Assembly (NCBI RefSeq): GCF_022811605.1
Contig: NZ_CP094533.1
Location: 1,302,001-1,366,000, forward strand
DNA: 64,000 bases
Source of the DNA: Agromyces soli
Lineage (GTDB): Bacteria; Actinomycetota; Actinomycetes; Actinomycetales; Microbacteriaceae
Direction of reading: 5' to 3'
In this document: in pieces, positions 34,214-43,492 of the stretch
Layout: each line of letters opens with the position of its first letter
Position numbering within the stretch: the first letter of the stretch is position 1
Made by a program: the position numbers and the translations under genes
Notes under the pieces: model-generated
The model's input: only the letters and a program-made list of their open reading frames with translations
The model's database searches: none
Told to the model about the DNA's origin: nothing

Positions 34214-34336
34214 GTGTTCGCCATCCTGCTCATCCTCGGCGGCGTCTCGCTCGCCGGCCTCGTCGGCTCCGTCGTCGTCGCCTCGCGCGACGGCTACCGT
34301 CGCCTGCCGAAGGAGACCTTCGCGCGCACTGTGTAG
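34214..34336 (+). CDS. Small single-span membrane protein (40 aa)
   Basis: GTG 34214 with AAAGGA just upstream gives a 40-residue peptide: one hydrophobic helix (FAILLILGGVSLAGLVGSVVV) and a basic cytoplasmic tail (SRDGYRRLPKETFART). A longer in-frame ATG at 34142 has no ribosome-binding site and would add an unlikely polar leader. It lies divergent to the LysR gene. Function unknown. Confidence 0.6.
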   Translation: MFAILLILGGVSLAGLVGSVVVASRDGYRRLPKETFARTV

Positions 34337-34495
34337 CGCGAAGCGGGGCATCGCCCCGGAGTCGAGGGCCGCTGCGCGGGGGAGGGACACCCCGCGGGGC
34401 GGCTCTCCTCGTTCCACCCGGGCAAAATGCTCGACTCGGAGCCGTCCCCAGCGCTAGCGTGTGCCGCAACGGGTACACCGAGGTCTGGGGGGACG

Positions 34496-35251
34496 ATGGC
34501 GCACGTGGTGGCCACGGGAGCGGGCAAGGCGATGATGGAGCGCCGCACCGATCCGACGCACGAGTACATCCTGCAGCTCACCGGCAAGGAGCGCGCTCGG
34601 GTGCTCTTCGTCGGCACCGCGACCGGTGACGAGCAGGCGTACACGCTGAGCTTCTACAAGACCTACGACTCCGACCGGTGCGCGCCGCACCATCTGACGC
34701 TCTTCCACCGCGACCTCGACGACCTCGCGGGCTTCGTGAAGGGCTTCGACGTGATCCACGTCGGCGGCGGCAACACCGCGAACATGCTCGACGTCTGGCG
34801 GCGCCAGGGGCTCGACGAGATCATGCGCGAGATGTGGGACGACCCCGCGTCGAACACGGTGTTCACGGGCGGCTCCGCCGGCGGCATCTGCTGGTTCGAG
34901 GGCGGCACGACCGACAGCTACGGCCCGACCCTCCAGGTGCTGCCCGAGGGGCTCGGCTTCCTGCACGGCAGCTTCTGCCCGCACTACGACGCGGAGGACC
35001 AGCGCCAGCCGCTGTTCCACGACGCCTTGCTGCAGGGCGAGCTCGCGACCGGCTACGCCGTCGGCAACCTGCAGTCGCTGCACTTCGAGCGCGCGGGCGG
35101 CGGCACGCCGGAGTTCGTCACCGCGATCAGCCCCGTCGACCCCCCGCTCGCGCTCCGCGTCGAGGCCGTCGACGGCGAGATCGTCGAGACGCCGCTGCCG
35201 GTGCGGGTGCTCGAGAGCACCGGGCCGATCGTGAAGGGGCCGAGCGCATGA
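34496..35251 (+). CDS. Peptidase S51 family (PepE/cyanophycinase-like)
   Basis: 251-residue protein of the S51 class-I-glutamine-amidotransferase-like fold. The nucleophile Ser sits in FTGGSAGGICWF, with a likely His in FLHGSFCPHYD. Relatives cut after Asp (alpha-aspartyl dipeptidase PepE) or cyanophycin (beta-Asp-Arg). TAGCGT at 34454-34459 and a G-rich ribosome site fit ATG 34496. It overlaps a C4-dicarboxylate-type transporter by ATGA, which suits release and handling of aspartate. Confidence 0.85.
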   Translation: MAHVVATGAGKAMMERRTDPTHEYILQLTGKERARVLFVGTATGDEQAYTLSFYKTYDSDRCAPHHLTLFHRDLDDLAGFVKGFDVIHVGGGNTANMLDVWRRQGLDEIMREMWDDPASNTVFTGGSAGGICWFEGGTTDSYGPTLQVLPEGLGFLHGSFCPHYDAEDQRQPLFHDALLQGELATGYAVGNLQSLHFERAGGGTPEFVTAISPVDPPLALRVEAVDGEIVETPLPVRVLESTGPIVKGPSA

Positions 35252-36603
35252 ACGACAACGTCTGGATCCTGCTCGCCGAGCTCCTGGTCGTCGTCCTGGC
35301 GATCTTCATGGGCACGCGCACGAGCGGCATCGGCCTCGGCGTCTGGGGCCTCGTCGGCGTCGCGGTGCTCATCTTCGTGTTCGGCGAGGCGCCGGGCAAC
35401 GCCCCGGTCGACGCGGTGTTCATCGTCATCACGGTGATCACGGCGGCCTCGGTGATGCAGGCGGCGGGCGGCATCGACTGGATGGTCTCCGTCGCGGCGA
35501 AGGCGATCCGGAAGCGACCGCGCTCGGTCGTCTTCCTCGCCCCCGCCATGTCGTTCCTCTTCACCGTCGGCGCCGGCACGGGCAATATCTTCTACCCGCT
35601 GCTGCCGGTCATCTACGACGTCTCCTACCAGCAGAAGATCCGTCCCGAGCGGGCGCTCTCGGTCTCCGCCGTCGCCTCGCAGGTCGGCATCCTCTGCTCC
35701 CCGGTGTCGGCGGCCACCGCCTCGATGGTGGTGCTGCTCGCCCCGCAGGGCTTCGACCTCGGCAAGCTGCTGCTCATCATGTGGCCCGCCTCGATCGTCG
35801 GCCTCTTCCTCGCCGCACTCGTCATGCTGAAGCACGGCAAGGAGCTCGAGGACGACCCCGAGTTCCAGAAGCGCCTCGCCGCCCACCAGGTCGACGCCCC
35901 GCAGGAGGACGCCCACGACCAGAAGCTGCCGAAGACGGCGGTGCTCTCGGCATCCCTCTTCCTCGCCGGCGTCGCAGTGATCGTCTTCTGCGGCCTCTTC
36001 TCGAACCTGCTGCCGGTGATCGGCACGAACGACGCGGGCGACCCGATCCACCTCTCGGTGACCACCGTCATCGAGGTGACGATGGGCGTCATCGCGGCCC
36101 TCATCTTCGTCTTCTGCAAGGTGAAGGCGGCCGACGTGCCGAAGCAGTCCACCTTCCCCGCCGGCATCGTCGGCGCCATCGCCCTGTTCGGCATCGCGTG
36201 GCTCGCGAACACCTTCGTCGCCGCCAACACGCAGCTCATCGTCGACGGGCTCGGCTCGATGGTCTCGGGCTCCTCGGCCTTCGTCGGCGCGCTGCTGTTC
36301 GCGCTGGCGCTGTTCGTCGTCGCGATGCTGACGACGAGCCAGTCGAGCGCCACCAACGCGATCGTGCCGATCGGCCTCACCATCGGCCTGCCGGCGCACC
36401 TCATCGCCGGGCTCTGGCCGAGCGCGATGGGCATGTACACGCTGCCCGCCAACGGCAGCCAGGTCGCGACGGTCGCCTTCGACCGCACGGGCACCACGAA
36501 GATGGGCAAGTTCGTCCTCGACCACTCCTTCCAGCTGCCGAACCTCGTCTACGTGTTCAGCGCGATCATCGTGGGCGTGGCGATCTCCTTCCTCCTGGGC
36601 TGA
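35248..36603 (+). CDS. Dcu-type anaerobic C4-dicarboxylate transporter family protein
   Basis: 451-residue membrane protein of about twelve hydrophobic segments, resembling DcuA/DcuB: N-terminal LLAELLVVVLAIFMGTRTSGIGLGVWG, then AMSFLFTVGAGTGNIFYPLLPVIYDVSYQQKIRPERALSVSAVASQVGI and the C-terminal PANGSQVATVAFDRTGTTKMGKFVLDHSF. The family exchanges aspartate, fumarate, malate and succinate. It is coupled with the upstream PepE-like gene (ATGA) and the downstream ThrE-like gene (TGATG). Confidence 0.88.
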   Translation: MNDNVWILLAELLVVVLAIFMGTRTSGIGLGVWGLVGVAVLIFVFGEAPGNAPVDAVFIVITVITAASVMQAAGGIDWMVSVAAKAIRKRPRSVVFLAPAMSFLFTVGAGTGNIFYPLLPVIYDVSYQQKIRPERALSVSAVASQVGILCSPVSAATASMVVLLAPQGFDLGKLLLIMWPASIVGLFLAALVMLKHGKELEDDPEFQKRLAAHQVDAPQEDAHDQKLPKTAVLSASLFLAGVAVIVFCGLFSNLLPVIGTNDAGDPIHLSVTTVIEVTMGVIAALIFVFCKVKAADVPKQSTFPAGIVGAIALFGIAWLANTFVAANTQLIVDGLGSMVSGSSAFVGALLFALALFVVAMLTTSQSSATNAIVPIGLTIGLPAHLIAGLWPSAMGMYTLPANGSQVATVAFDRTGTTKMGKFVLDHSFQLPNLVYVFSAIIVGVAISFLLG

Positions 36604-38015
36604 TGGCCGGCGAGCGGGCGGCGGGCGAGCGGGCGACGGCCGACCGCGCCGCGGCCGACCGGGCCGCGCAGCGGATGAACGACCCGCTGCTCGGCCGCTT
36701 CCTGCTCGGGCTCGCGGAGGGGATGAACGCGGCCGCCGAGTCGGTCGACCAGATCCGCTCGGACATGACGCGGGTGGCCCGCGCCTACGGCCGCGACGAC
36801 ATCGACTTCGTCGTGCTGCCCACGGTGATCCTCGTCGAGACGGGCAGCGGCGAGGCCGGGCGGGTCGCCATCCGCTCGGTGAACGCGAGCTTCCGCTTCG
36901 ACCAGATCGCCGCGCTCTACCGCCTCCTCGGCGAGGCGAAGGAGGCCGCCGTCGACCCTGCCGACGGCATCGACCGGCTGAACGAGATCGGCCGGATGCG
37001 GCCGAAGCGCGGATGGTTCGTGCGCACCTTCGGGCACGCCGTGCTCACCGCCGGGCTCGCGCTCCTGCTCACCCCGACGTGGGAGGGTGCGCTCGTGGCC
37101 TTCGTGCTCGGCGCGCTGATCGGCGTGGCGAAGCTCGTGCCCTCACCCACCCTCCAGCTCGTCTTCCCGGTGTTCGCGGCGTTCGTCTGCGGGGTCGCCG
37201 TGTTCCTGCTGGCGCCGCACTTCCCGCTCGGCGATCCGCTGCGCCTGCTCATCGCCCCGCTCGCGACCTTCCTGCCCGGCGGGGTGCTCACGACCGCCGT
37301 CATGGAGCTCGCGGCCGGCCAGATGATCGCGGGCGCGTCGCGGCTCGTGATGGGGATGGTGCAGCTGGGCCTGCTCGCGTTCGGGATCCTGGCCGCCGGC
37401 ACCGTCGTCGGCGTCGCGAACTCGAGCTACGCGCCGCTCGAGTCGACGGACTCGCTGGCCTGGTGGGTCAGCTGGCTCGCGCTGCTGCTCTTCGCGATCG
37501 GCAACTACCTGCACTTCTCCGCGCCGGGCTCGACCTTCGCCTGGGTGCTGCTCGCGCTCGTCGTCGCGTACCTCGGCCAGCTGGTCGGCACCGCGCTGCT
37601 CGGGGCGACCGTCTCGGGCTTCATCGGGGCGCTCGCGATGACCCCGGTGGTGCTGTGGATCGCCTCGCTGCCGAAGGGCGCCCCCGCGCAGCTCACCTTC
37701 CTGCCGGCGTACTGGCTGCTCGTGCCCGGGGCGGCCGGTCTCGTCGCGCTCACCGAGGCGGTGGGCGCGAGCGAGGGCTTCGACGACTTCGCCCTCGCGC
37801 TCGTCTCGATCATGTCCATCGCGCTCGGCGTGCTGATCGGCACGGCCCTGTACCGGGCGGTGCACCATGGGGCGGAGGAGCTCGCCGCCTTCCACATCGA
37901 GAAGCCGATCGCGGCCGTCGCCGGCGGAGCGGGCAGCGTCTGGAGCCGGCTCCGCGCCGGGCTCGGCGCCGGGTTCCGTTCCCGCTTCGGCTCCGGGCTC
38001 CGCCGACGAGGCTGA
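36603..38015 (+). CDS. ThrE-family threonine/serine exporter
   Basis: 470-residue protein: a cytoplasmic N-terminal domain (DPLLGRFLLGLAEGMNAAAESVDQIRSDMTRVARAYG, about residues 27-150) followed by ten hydrophobic helices, the fused ThrE layout. The first 25 residues are low complexity, so an alternative start is the ATG at 36675 (MNDPLLGR). It ends with a basic Gly/Arg-rich tail. The operon with a peptidase and a dicarboxylate/aspartate carrier suggests amino acid overflow after peptide use. Confidence 0.85.
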   Translation: MAGERAAGERATADRAAADRAAQRMNDPLLGRFLLGLAEGMNAAAESVDQIRSDMTRVARAYGRDDIDFVVLPTVILVETGSGEAGRVAIRSVNASFRFDQIAALYRLLGEAKEAAVDPADGIDRLNEIGRMRPKRGWFVRTFGHAVLTAGLALLLTPTWEGALVAFVLGALIGVAKLVPSPTLQLVFPVFAAFVCGVAVFLLAPHFPLGDPLRLLIAPLATFLPGGVLTTAVMELAAGQMIAGASRLVMGMVQLGLLAFGILAAGTVVGVANSSYAPLESTDSLAWWVSWLALLLFAIGNYLHFSAPGSTFAWVLLALVVAYLGQLVGTALLGATVSGFIGALAMTPVVLWIASLPKGAPAQLTFLPAYWLLVPGAAGLVALTEAVGASEGFDDFALALVSIMSIALGVLIGTALYRAVHHGAEELAAFHIEKPIAAVAGGAGSVWSRLRAGLGAGFRSRFGSGLRRRG

Positions 38016-38038
38016 GGGTCTTCCCGGCAGCCGGGCCG

Positions 38039-38044
38039 TAGAGT
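38039..38044 (+). promoter_or_regulatory. -10 box, leaderless start of pyrE
   Basis: TAGAGT, 6 nt before GTG 38051. Confidence 0.5.
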
Positions 38045-38050
38045 ATTCGC

Positions 38051-38611
38051 GTGACTCAGCACGACTCGGACGCCCGCCGCCAGCTCATCGACCACATCTC
38101 GCGTGAGGCGGTCTTCCACGGCGACTTCACCCTGACCAGCGGCAAGAAGGCGAGCTACTACGTCGACCTCCGCAAGGTCAGCCTGGACCACCGGGTCGCT
38201 CCGCTCATCGGCCAGGTCATGCTCGACCTCATCGCGGACGTGCCCGAGGTGGCCGCCGTGGGCGGCATGACGATGGGCGCCGACCCGATCGCGAGCGCCA
38301 TCCTGCACCAGGGCGCCGCCCGCGGGCTCGCCTACGACGCGTTCGTCGTGCGCAAGGAGCCGAAGGACCACGGCCGCGGCCGCCAGATCGAGGGGCCGGA
38401 GCTCGAGGGTAAGCGCGTCATCGTGCTCGAGGACACCTCGACCACCGGCGGTTCGCCGCTGAAGGCCGTCGAGGCGCTGCGCAAGGTCGGCGCCGAGGTC
38501 GTCGCCGTCGCCGTCGTCGTCGACCGCAACACCGGTGCGCGCGAGGTGATCGAGGCCGAGGGCGTGCCGTACCGCTACGCCATCGGGCTCGATGATCTGG
38601 GGCTGGCCTGA
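38051..38611 (+). CDS. pyrE: Orotate phosphoribosyltransferase
   Basis: 186-residue type I phosphoribosyltransferase converting orotate and PRPP to OMP in pyrimidine synthesis. The PRPP motif is RVIVLEDTSTTGGSPL. The N-terminal FTLTSGKKASYYVDLRKVSLDHR and the VRKEPKDHGRGRQIEG loop contain the catalytic Lys. It begins with a leaderless-type GTG, and its stop overlaps the next gene by TGATG. Confidence 0.95.
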   Translation: MTQHDSDARRQLIDHISREAVFHGDFTLTSGKKASYYVDLRKVSLDHRVAPLIGQVMLDLIADVPEVAAVGGMTMGADPIASAILHQGAARGLAYDAFVVRKEPKDHGRGRQIEGPELEGKRVIVLEDTSTTGGSPLKAVEALRKVGAEVVAVAVVVDRNTGAREVIEAEGVPYRYAIGLDDLGLA

Positions 38612-41100
38612 TGGTCCAGCGAGGCGGCGAGCCCGGGGGCGAGGAGTTCGGCGACGCGGATTGGCTGATGGGCCAGCTCGGCGACACGGACGCTTCGGAT
38701 GCTTCGGATGCCGCTGGCGAGTCGCGCCCGCAGGGCCGCCGGGCGGCGGCCTCCGCCCCGTCCGAGCCCGCAGCCGAGCCGGAGCCCGCCGCGCCGGCGG
38801 CACCGGCCGCGTCGGCAGCACCGCCCGCGTCGCCCGCTGAGCCGGTCGGCTCGGATGCCTCGGCTCCGCGAACGCCCTGGTGGACCAGCCGTTCCCGGGG
38901 CCGCCGTGCGGCGGAGCCGGAGCCCGGCGAGACCTCGTCGGCGTCGGACTCCGCGTCCGAGGCACCGCTCCGCGGCGACGCCGAGCCCGGGCCTGCGGAG
39001 CCGAGCGGACGCCGCCGGGCCAGCCCGAGCAGCGAGGAGTCGCTCGACTGGTTCTCGCTCGCGGCGCAGACGCCCCAGCCCCCGCCTCCGGGCGAGGGCG
39101 ATGCCGTGTCGGACCCGGCGGATGCCGCGGCGCACGCCGCGCCGATGACCACGCCTGCCGCGCCGATCAGCGACGAGCCGCGCAGCGAGCGCGGCGACAC
39201 CGGGGTGCTCGACGAGCCCCTGCGTCGACGTCGCGACCGCGGACCGGCCCTGCCGCCGGCGGACCCCATCCTCACCTCCGTGGAGCCGCCCGTCTCCCCG
39301 CAGCGCACGCCGCAGCCGCCCGCCGAGCCGTGGGCGCCGGCCGAGCCGATCGTGCCGACGGAGTCGCAGACCCCGGTGGTGCCGGGACCGGCGACGCCGA
39401 CGGCGCCGTTCGCCCTCACCTGGGGCGACCCCGCCGGCCCCGTCGTCCCGGGCGAATCCGCGCCGAGCGAGCCGGAGCCGGGCGAGCCCTCGGCGCAGGA
39501 ACCGGCACCCGACGAGCACCCGACCGGGGCGTTCGGCGAGCCGCTGGTCCCGCCGCCGGTGTCCGCCGCGTCCGCGTCCGCCTCGGCCGCCGCGACCACC
39601 GATTTCGACGCCGCACTCTGGTCCGCGCTGCAGGAGGGCGACACGGGCGAGGCGCCCACGGTGACGCCGAGCGAGCCCGCCGCGCCCCCCGCGCCTGCTT
39701 CGAGCGACCCCGGGTCGCCCCTGGGCGGGCGGGCGCCGTTCCCGGCGTTCGCCTCCGCTGAGGCTGCCCCGACCGAGCCCGCCGCCGACGCCCCCGTCGA
39801 CGACCTGCTCGCCGGCATCGCGCTGGGCGGCGCCGCCGCTGCGGCCGTGAACGCGGCCCAGGCTGCGAACCCGGCCGAGCCGGAGGTCCAGCCCGAGGCC
39901 GAGCCGTACCAGGAGCCGCACGCCGAACCGCACCCGGAGCCGCACGCCGAGCCGCACGCCGAGCCGCACGCCGAGGCCGCGATCGAGCCGCCGGCGCACG
40001 ACGCCGGCACCGGCCGCGACGACGAGTTCGACGAGCAGCTCGACGACGATGAGCTGGCCGACGGGCTCCACGCGCCCGAGCCGGGCTTCGTGTGGGGCAT
40101 CGTTCCCGACCCTGAGGCTGCCGACCCCCGCGCCGAGGACGGCCCGCTCGGCACCGTCGCTCTCGCGGCCGTCGCCGCCGGCGGCGAGGACGTGCCGGGT
40201 GACGAGCCGGTGGTCGACCCCGACACCGACCCCTCGATCCCTGAGGACGACGCCGCGGCGCCGCCCGCCGACGACGCGTTCGAGGTCGACGCCGACGTGC
40301 CCGACCCGCTCGATCCGTTCGGCTTCGGCACTGAGGCATCCGCGAGCCCCGCCTCGCGCATCGAGGACCCCGAGCCCGTCGCCGCGACGGCGTTGCTCCC
40401 GGCCGCCGGGTCGGCGAGCGCAGCGGCCGGTGCGGGCGCTGCGCGCCGCGAGCCCGAAGGGGCATCCCGCGGCGGGTCCGGTGCGGGCCGCGGTGGATCC
40501 GGCGCCGCCGGCGGCGACGCCGCGCGGCGACGTCGCCTGCTGCTCTGGATCGCGGGCGGCCTCGTGGCCGTGCTCGTGCTCGCGGGCCTGTTCTTCCTCG
40601 GCACGAAGCTGCCGTTCGGCGGTCAGCCCGCGGCATCCGCGCCCGCGACGAGCGACTCGGCCGCCCCGAGCGACACGCCGGCGCCCGCGCCGACCGCGGC
40701 GCAGCCCGCCGGCGTGCACGCGTGGAACACGCTCTTCGGCGGCGAGTGCATCGACCCGTTCACCGACGCCTGGGCCGAGGACTACACGGTCGTCGACTGC
40801 GCGGCGCCGCACGCGGCGCAGCTCGTGCTCCGCGGCACGCTGCCCGGCGAAGCGGGCGCGGCGTTCCCGGGCGACGCCGAGCTCGCGGCGCAGCTGGGCA
40901 CGACGTGCCAGGCCGACGGCGTGCTCGACCAGAACGCGATCTCGGGCCTCACCGACCTGCAGCTCGTGTTCTCCTACCCGCTCGCCGAGCAGTGGGACGC
41001 CGGTGAGCGCACCTTCTACTGCTTCGCGAACCGGTCGAGCGGCGAACCGCTCACGGCGAGCATCGCGGGCGCGACCCCCTCGCAGGTCGCCGCCGGCTGA
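38611..41100 (+). CDS. Large Pro/Ala/Glu-rich membrane protein with septum-formation-type C-terminal domain
   Basis: 829 residues. Positions 1-630 are acidic, Pro/Ala/Glu-rich and low complexity, with a short tandem repeat EPHAEPHPEPHAEPHAEPHA near 430-450. One transmembrane helix (RRLLLWIAGGLVAVLVLAGLFFLG, about 637-660) is followed by a Pro/Thr linker and a C-terminal extracytoplasmic domain with four Cys (GGECIDPF, VVDCAAPH, TTCQADG, FYCFANR), as in actinobacterial septum-formation-family proteins. The N-terminal part is predicted cytoplasmic and disordered. The pyrE-coupled position is notable. Function not proven. Confidence 0.75.
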   Translation: MVQRGGEPGGEEFGDADWLMGQLGDTDASDASDAAGESRPQGRRAAASAPSEPAAEPEPAAPAAPAASAAPPASPAEPVGSDASAPRTPWWTSRSRGRRAAEPEPGETSSASDSASEAPLRGDAEPGPAEPSGRRRASPSSEESLDWFSLAAQTPQPPPPGEGDAVSDPADAAAHAAPMTTPAAPISDEPRSERGDTGVLDEPLRRRRDRGPALPPADPILTSVEPPVSPQRTPQPPAEPWAPAEPIVPTESQTPVVPGPATPTAPFALTWGDPAGPVVPGESAPSEPEPGEPSAQEPAPDEHPTGAFGEPLVPPPVSAASASASAAATTDFDAALWSALQEGDTGEAPTVTPSEPAAPPAPASSDPGSPLGGRAPFPAFASAEAAPTEPAADAPVDDLLAGIALGGAAAAAVNAAQAANPAEPEVQPEAEPYQEPHAEPHPEPHAEPHAEPHAEAAIEPPAHDAGTGRDDEFDEQLDDDELADGLHAPEPGFVWGIVPDPEAADPRAEDGPLGTVALAAVAAGGEDVPGDEPVVDPDTDPSIPEDDAAAPPADDAFEVDADVPDPLDPFGFGTEASASPASRIEDPEPVAATALLPAAGSASAAAGAGAARREPEGASRGGSGAGRGGSGAAGGDAARRRRLLLWIAGGLVAVLVLAGLFFLGTKLPFGGQPAASAPATSDSAAPSDTPAPAPTAAQPAGVHAWNTLFGGECIDPFTDAWAEDYTVVDCAAPHAAQLVLRGTLPGEAGAAFPGDAELAAQLGTTCQADGVLDQNAISGLTDLQLVFSYPLAEQWDAGERTFYCFANRSSGEPLTASIAGATPSQVAAG

Positions 41101-41109
41101 GCCAGAACC

Positions 41110-41143
41110 GAGTTGCCCGACTTTCATGAAAGTCGGGCAACTC
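41110..41143. repeat. 34-nt palindrome (PAL34), copy B; bidirectional terminator position
   Basis: Arms GAGTTGCCCGACTTTC and GAAAGTCGGGCAACTC pair perfectly over 16 bp around AT. It lies between convergent stops (41100 and 41183), so it can end both transcripts. Confidence 0.82.
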
Positions 41144-41182
41144 GGGATCTCGGGTGGGGCAGCGCGCGAGCGCGCGCCGGGC

Positions 41183-41977
41183 CTAGAGCTCGGTCTCGGC
41201 GGCCTCGCCGACGAGCTCGAAGACGCCCTTCAGCACCTCGTCGGGGCGGAACGGGTACTTCTCGATCTCGGCCTGGTCGCTGATGCCCGTGAGCACCAGC
41301 ACGGTGTGCAGGCCCGCCTCGATGCCCGCCACGATGTCGGTGTCCATGCGGTCGCCGATCATCGCCGTGTTCTCGGAGTGCGCGCCGATCTTGTTCAGCG
41401 CCGAGCGGAACATCATCGGGTTCGGCTTGCCGACGACGTACGGGTCCTTGCCGGTGGCCTTCGTGATGAGCGCGGCGATCGCGCCGGTCGCGGGCAGCGG
41501 TCCCTCGGCGCTCGGCCCGGTCGCGTCGGGGTTCGTGACGATGAAGCGCGCACCGCGGTCGATCAGCCGGATCGCCTTCGTGATCGCCTCGAAGGAGTAG
41601 TTGCGGGTCTCGCCCACGACGACGAAGTCGGGGTCGGTCTCGGTCATGATGTAGCCGGCGTCGTGCAGCGCGGTCAGGATGCCCGCCTCGCCCACGACGA
41701 ACGCCGAGCCGCCCGGCACCTGCTGCTTCAGGAAGTCGGCGGTCGCGAGCGCCGAGGTCCAGATGCGCTCCTCCGGAACGTTCAGGCCGGAAGCGCGGAG
41801 CCTGGCCGAGAGGTCGCGGGCCGTGAAGATCGAGTTGTTCGTGAGCACCAGGTAGGGGGTGCCCTGGTCCTCCCACTGCTGCAGCAGCTCGGCGGCGCCG
41901 GGCAGGGCGTGGTTCTCGTGCACGAGCACGCCGTCCATGTCGGTCAGCCAGCACTCGACTTCATCGCGTCGTCCCAT
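41183..41977 (-). CDS. HAD-IIA hydrolase (NagD-like phosphatase)
   Basis: 264 residues with the HAD motifs: LTDMDGVLV (nucleophile Asp13 and Asp15), VLTNNS, Lys in VVGKPNPMMF and Asp pair in MIGDRMDTDI. The C2-type cap lies between. Such enzymes dephosphorylate nucleotides and sugar phosphates. ATG 41977 has TACGCT 6 nt upstream, a leaderless arrangement. Confidence 0.92.
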   Translation of the reverse strand: MGRRDEVECWLTDMDGVLVHENHALPGAAELLQQWEDQGTPYLVLTNNSIFTARDLSARLRASGLNVPEERIWTSALATADFLKQQVPGGSAFVVGEAGILTALHDAGYIMTETDPDFVVVGETRNYSFEAITKAIRLIDRGARFIVTNPDATGPSAEGPLPATGAIAALITKATGKDPYVVGKPNPMMFRSALNKIGAHSENTAMIGDRMDTDIVAGIEAGLHTVLVLTGISDQAEIEKYPFRPDEVLKGVFELVGEAAETEL

Positions 41978-41983
41978 GCGTCC

Positions 41984-41989
41984 AGCGTA
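41984..41989 (-). promoter_or_regulatory. -10 box, leaderless start of the HAD gene
   Basis: TACGCT on the minus strand, 6 nt before ATG 41977. Confidence 0.5.
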
Positions 41990-42077
41990 GGGCTCCGATG
42001 TTGCGAACGGATGACGACGGCGGGACGCCCCGGCCGACCGCGAGCGGCGAGCCGAGGCATCCGCTGGTCTGCGCGAC

Positions 42078-43421
42078 TCAGCCGAGCGCCGCGATCAGCT
42101 CCTCGACGAGCTGCACCTCGCTCGGTTCGTCGTCGGCTTCGGGGGTGAAGCCCATCCGCACGACGACGAGGCCCTCCGACGGCACGACGATGACCTTCTG
42201 CCCGTCGTGGCCCGAGGCGTAGTAGGTGTCGGCGGGCAGCCCGGGCCAGCGCGGCGAGCCGTCGGTGAGGGTGTTCACCCGCCAGCCCATGCCGTAGCCG
42301 GGGTCGTCGGTCTGCTCGACGGGCAGCACTTCGAGGCTCTTCGCCATCCAGTCGGCGGGGAGCAGCTGCTCGCCGTTCCACTCGCCGTTCTGCAGGGCGA
42401 ACTGGCCGAGCACGGCCCAGTCCCGCGGAGTCATCCACAGGTACGAGGAGCAGACCGGGGTGCCCGCGGCATCCGGCTCGAAGACCGCCGAAGACAACCC
42501 GAGCGGAGCGAGCAGGGTCTGCCTGGGCAGGTCGGCGCCGAGCCCGGTGCGTTCGGCGAGCACCGAGCAGAGCAGCGTCGTCGAGCCGCTCGAGTACTCC
42601 TGCACGGTGCCCGGGGCGTGCTCGAGCGGCAGCCCGGCGACGTAGCCGCCCATGTCGGCCTCGCCGTACAGCATCTGCGTGATCGGCGTGCCGAGGTCGT
42701 AGGTCTCGTCCCACTCGAGGCCGCTCGTCATGCGCAGCAGCTGCTCGATCGTGATGCTCGCGCGCTCGTCCGTCCACTCGGGGCGGAGGTCGGCGTCGTC
42801 CAGGGCGACGACGCCCTGCTGCACGAGGACCCCGGTGATGAGGTCGGTCGCGCTCTTCGACATCGACCAGCCGAGCTGGGGCGTCGCGGCGTCGAAGCCG
42901 TCGGCGTAGCGTTCGCCGACCAGTTCGCCGTCCTTCAGGACGACGACGGCGCGAGTGCCGAGCGCCGCCGCCTGCTCCGGGGGCGCCCCGTCGGCGAAGG
43001 CGGCGGCGATGGCCGCGTCGACCGCGGCGTCGGCGGTCGGAGCCGGGGCGCCGGCGAGCGGGTTGCCGGCGTCGTCGATCGCCGTCGCGGTGCCGAGGTC
43101 GGGCCGCTCGCCCGCGAGGGTGCAGCCGAAGCCCTCCGTGTACCAGGCGCGCTGCTTCGCGAGGATGCCGAGGAGGGACCCGGTGGTCTCGCCGGGCTCG
43201 TCGGCGCCGAAGCGCAGGTACGGCACGAGCGGGTTCGGCGGCAGGTCGTGCTCGGGGTCGTCGCGCCCGGCGAGCTCGGTGACGGCGCACGCGTTGTGCG
43301 CGGCGTAGCCGGTGCCGGTGAGCAGCATGGGGCGTTGCCACCAGTACCCGGCGACGCCCGCGGCGACGACGACGGCCACCACGACGGCGAGGGCGATGAG
43401 CGTTCGACGGAGAATGCGCAC
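42078..43421 (-). CDS. Membrane-anchored class C beta-lactamase-like serine hydrolase
   Basis: 447 residues from GTG 43421. An N-terminal hydrophobic segment (IALAVVVAVVVAAGVAGYWW) anchors or exports it. The serine-hydrolase motifs are WSMSKSATD (SxxK), EYSSGS (Tyr-x-Ser) and a HDGQ in place of K-T-G. Three Cys in the first third may form a disulfide. Substrates could be cell-wall peptides or esters; antibiotic resistance cannot be inferred. Confidence 0.85.
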   Translation of the reverse strand: MRILRRTLIALAVVVAVVVAAGVAGYWWQRPMLLTGTGYAAHNACAVTELAGRDDPEHDLPPNPLVPYLRFGADEPGETTGSLLGILAKQRAWYTEGFGCTLAGERPDLGTATAIDDAGNPLAGAPAPTADAAVDAAIAAAFADGAPPEQAAALGTRAVVVLKDGELVGERYADGFDAATPQLGWSMSKSATDLITGVLVQQGVVALDDADLRPEWTDERASITIEQLLRMTSGLEWDETYDLGTPITQMLYGEADMGGYVAGLPLEHAPGTVQEYSSGSTTLLCSVLAERTGLGADLPRQTLLAPLGLSSAVFEPDAAGTPVCSSYLWMTPRDWAVLGQFALQNGEWNGEQLLPADWMAKSLEVLPVEQTDDPGYGMGWRVNTLTDGSPRWPGLPADTYYASGHDGQKVIVVPSEGLVVVRMGFTPEADDEPSEVQLVEELIAALG

Positions 43422-43434
43422 CGCCGGATGCTAT

Positions 43435-43492
43435 CAGGCGCGCGGCGTGCGCTCAGGCGCGCGGCGTGCGCTCAGGCGCTGGGTGGTGTGCT
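43435..43492. repeat. 19-bp tandem repeat, about three copies
   Basis: CAGGCGCGCGGCGTGCGCT occurs twice exactly (43435-43453, 43454-43472), then one diverged copy. It fills the gap between the mntR-like stop and the hydrolase start. Confidence 0.8.
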
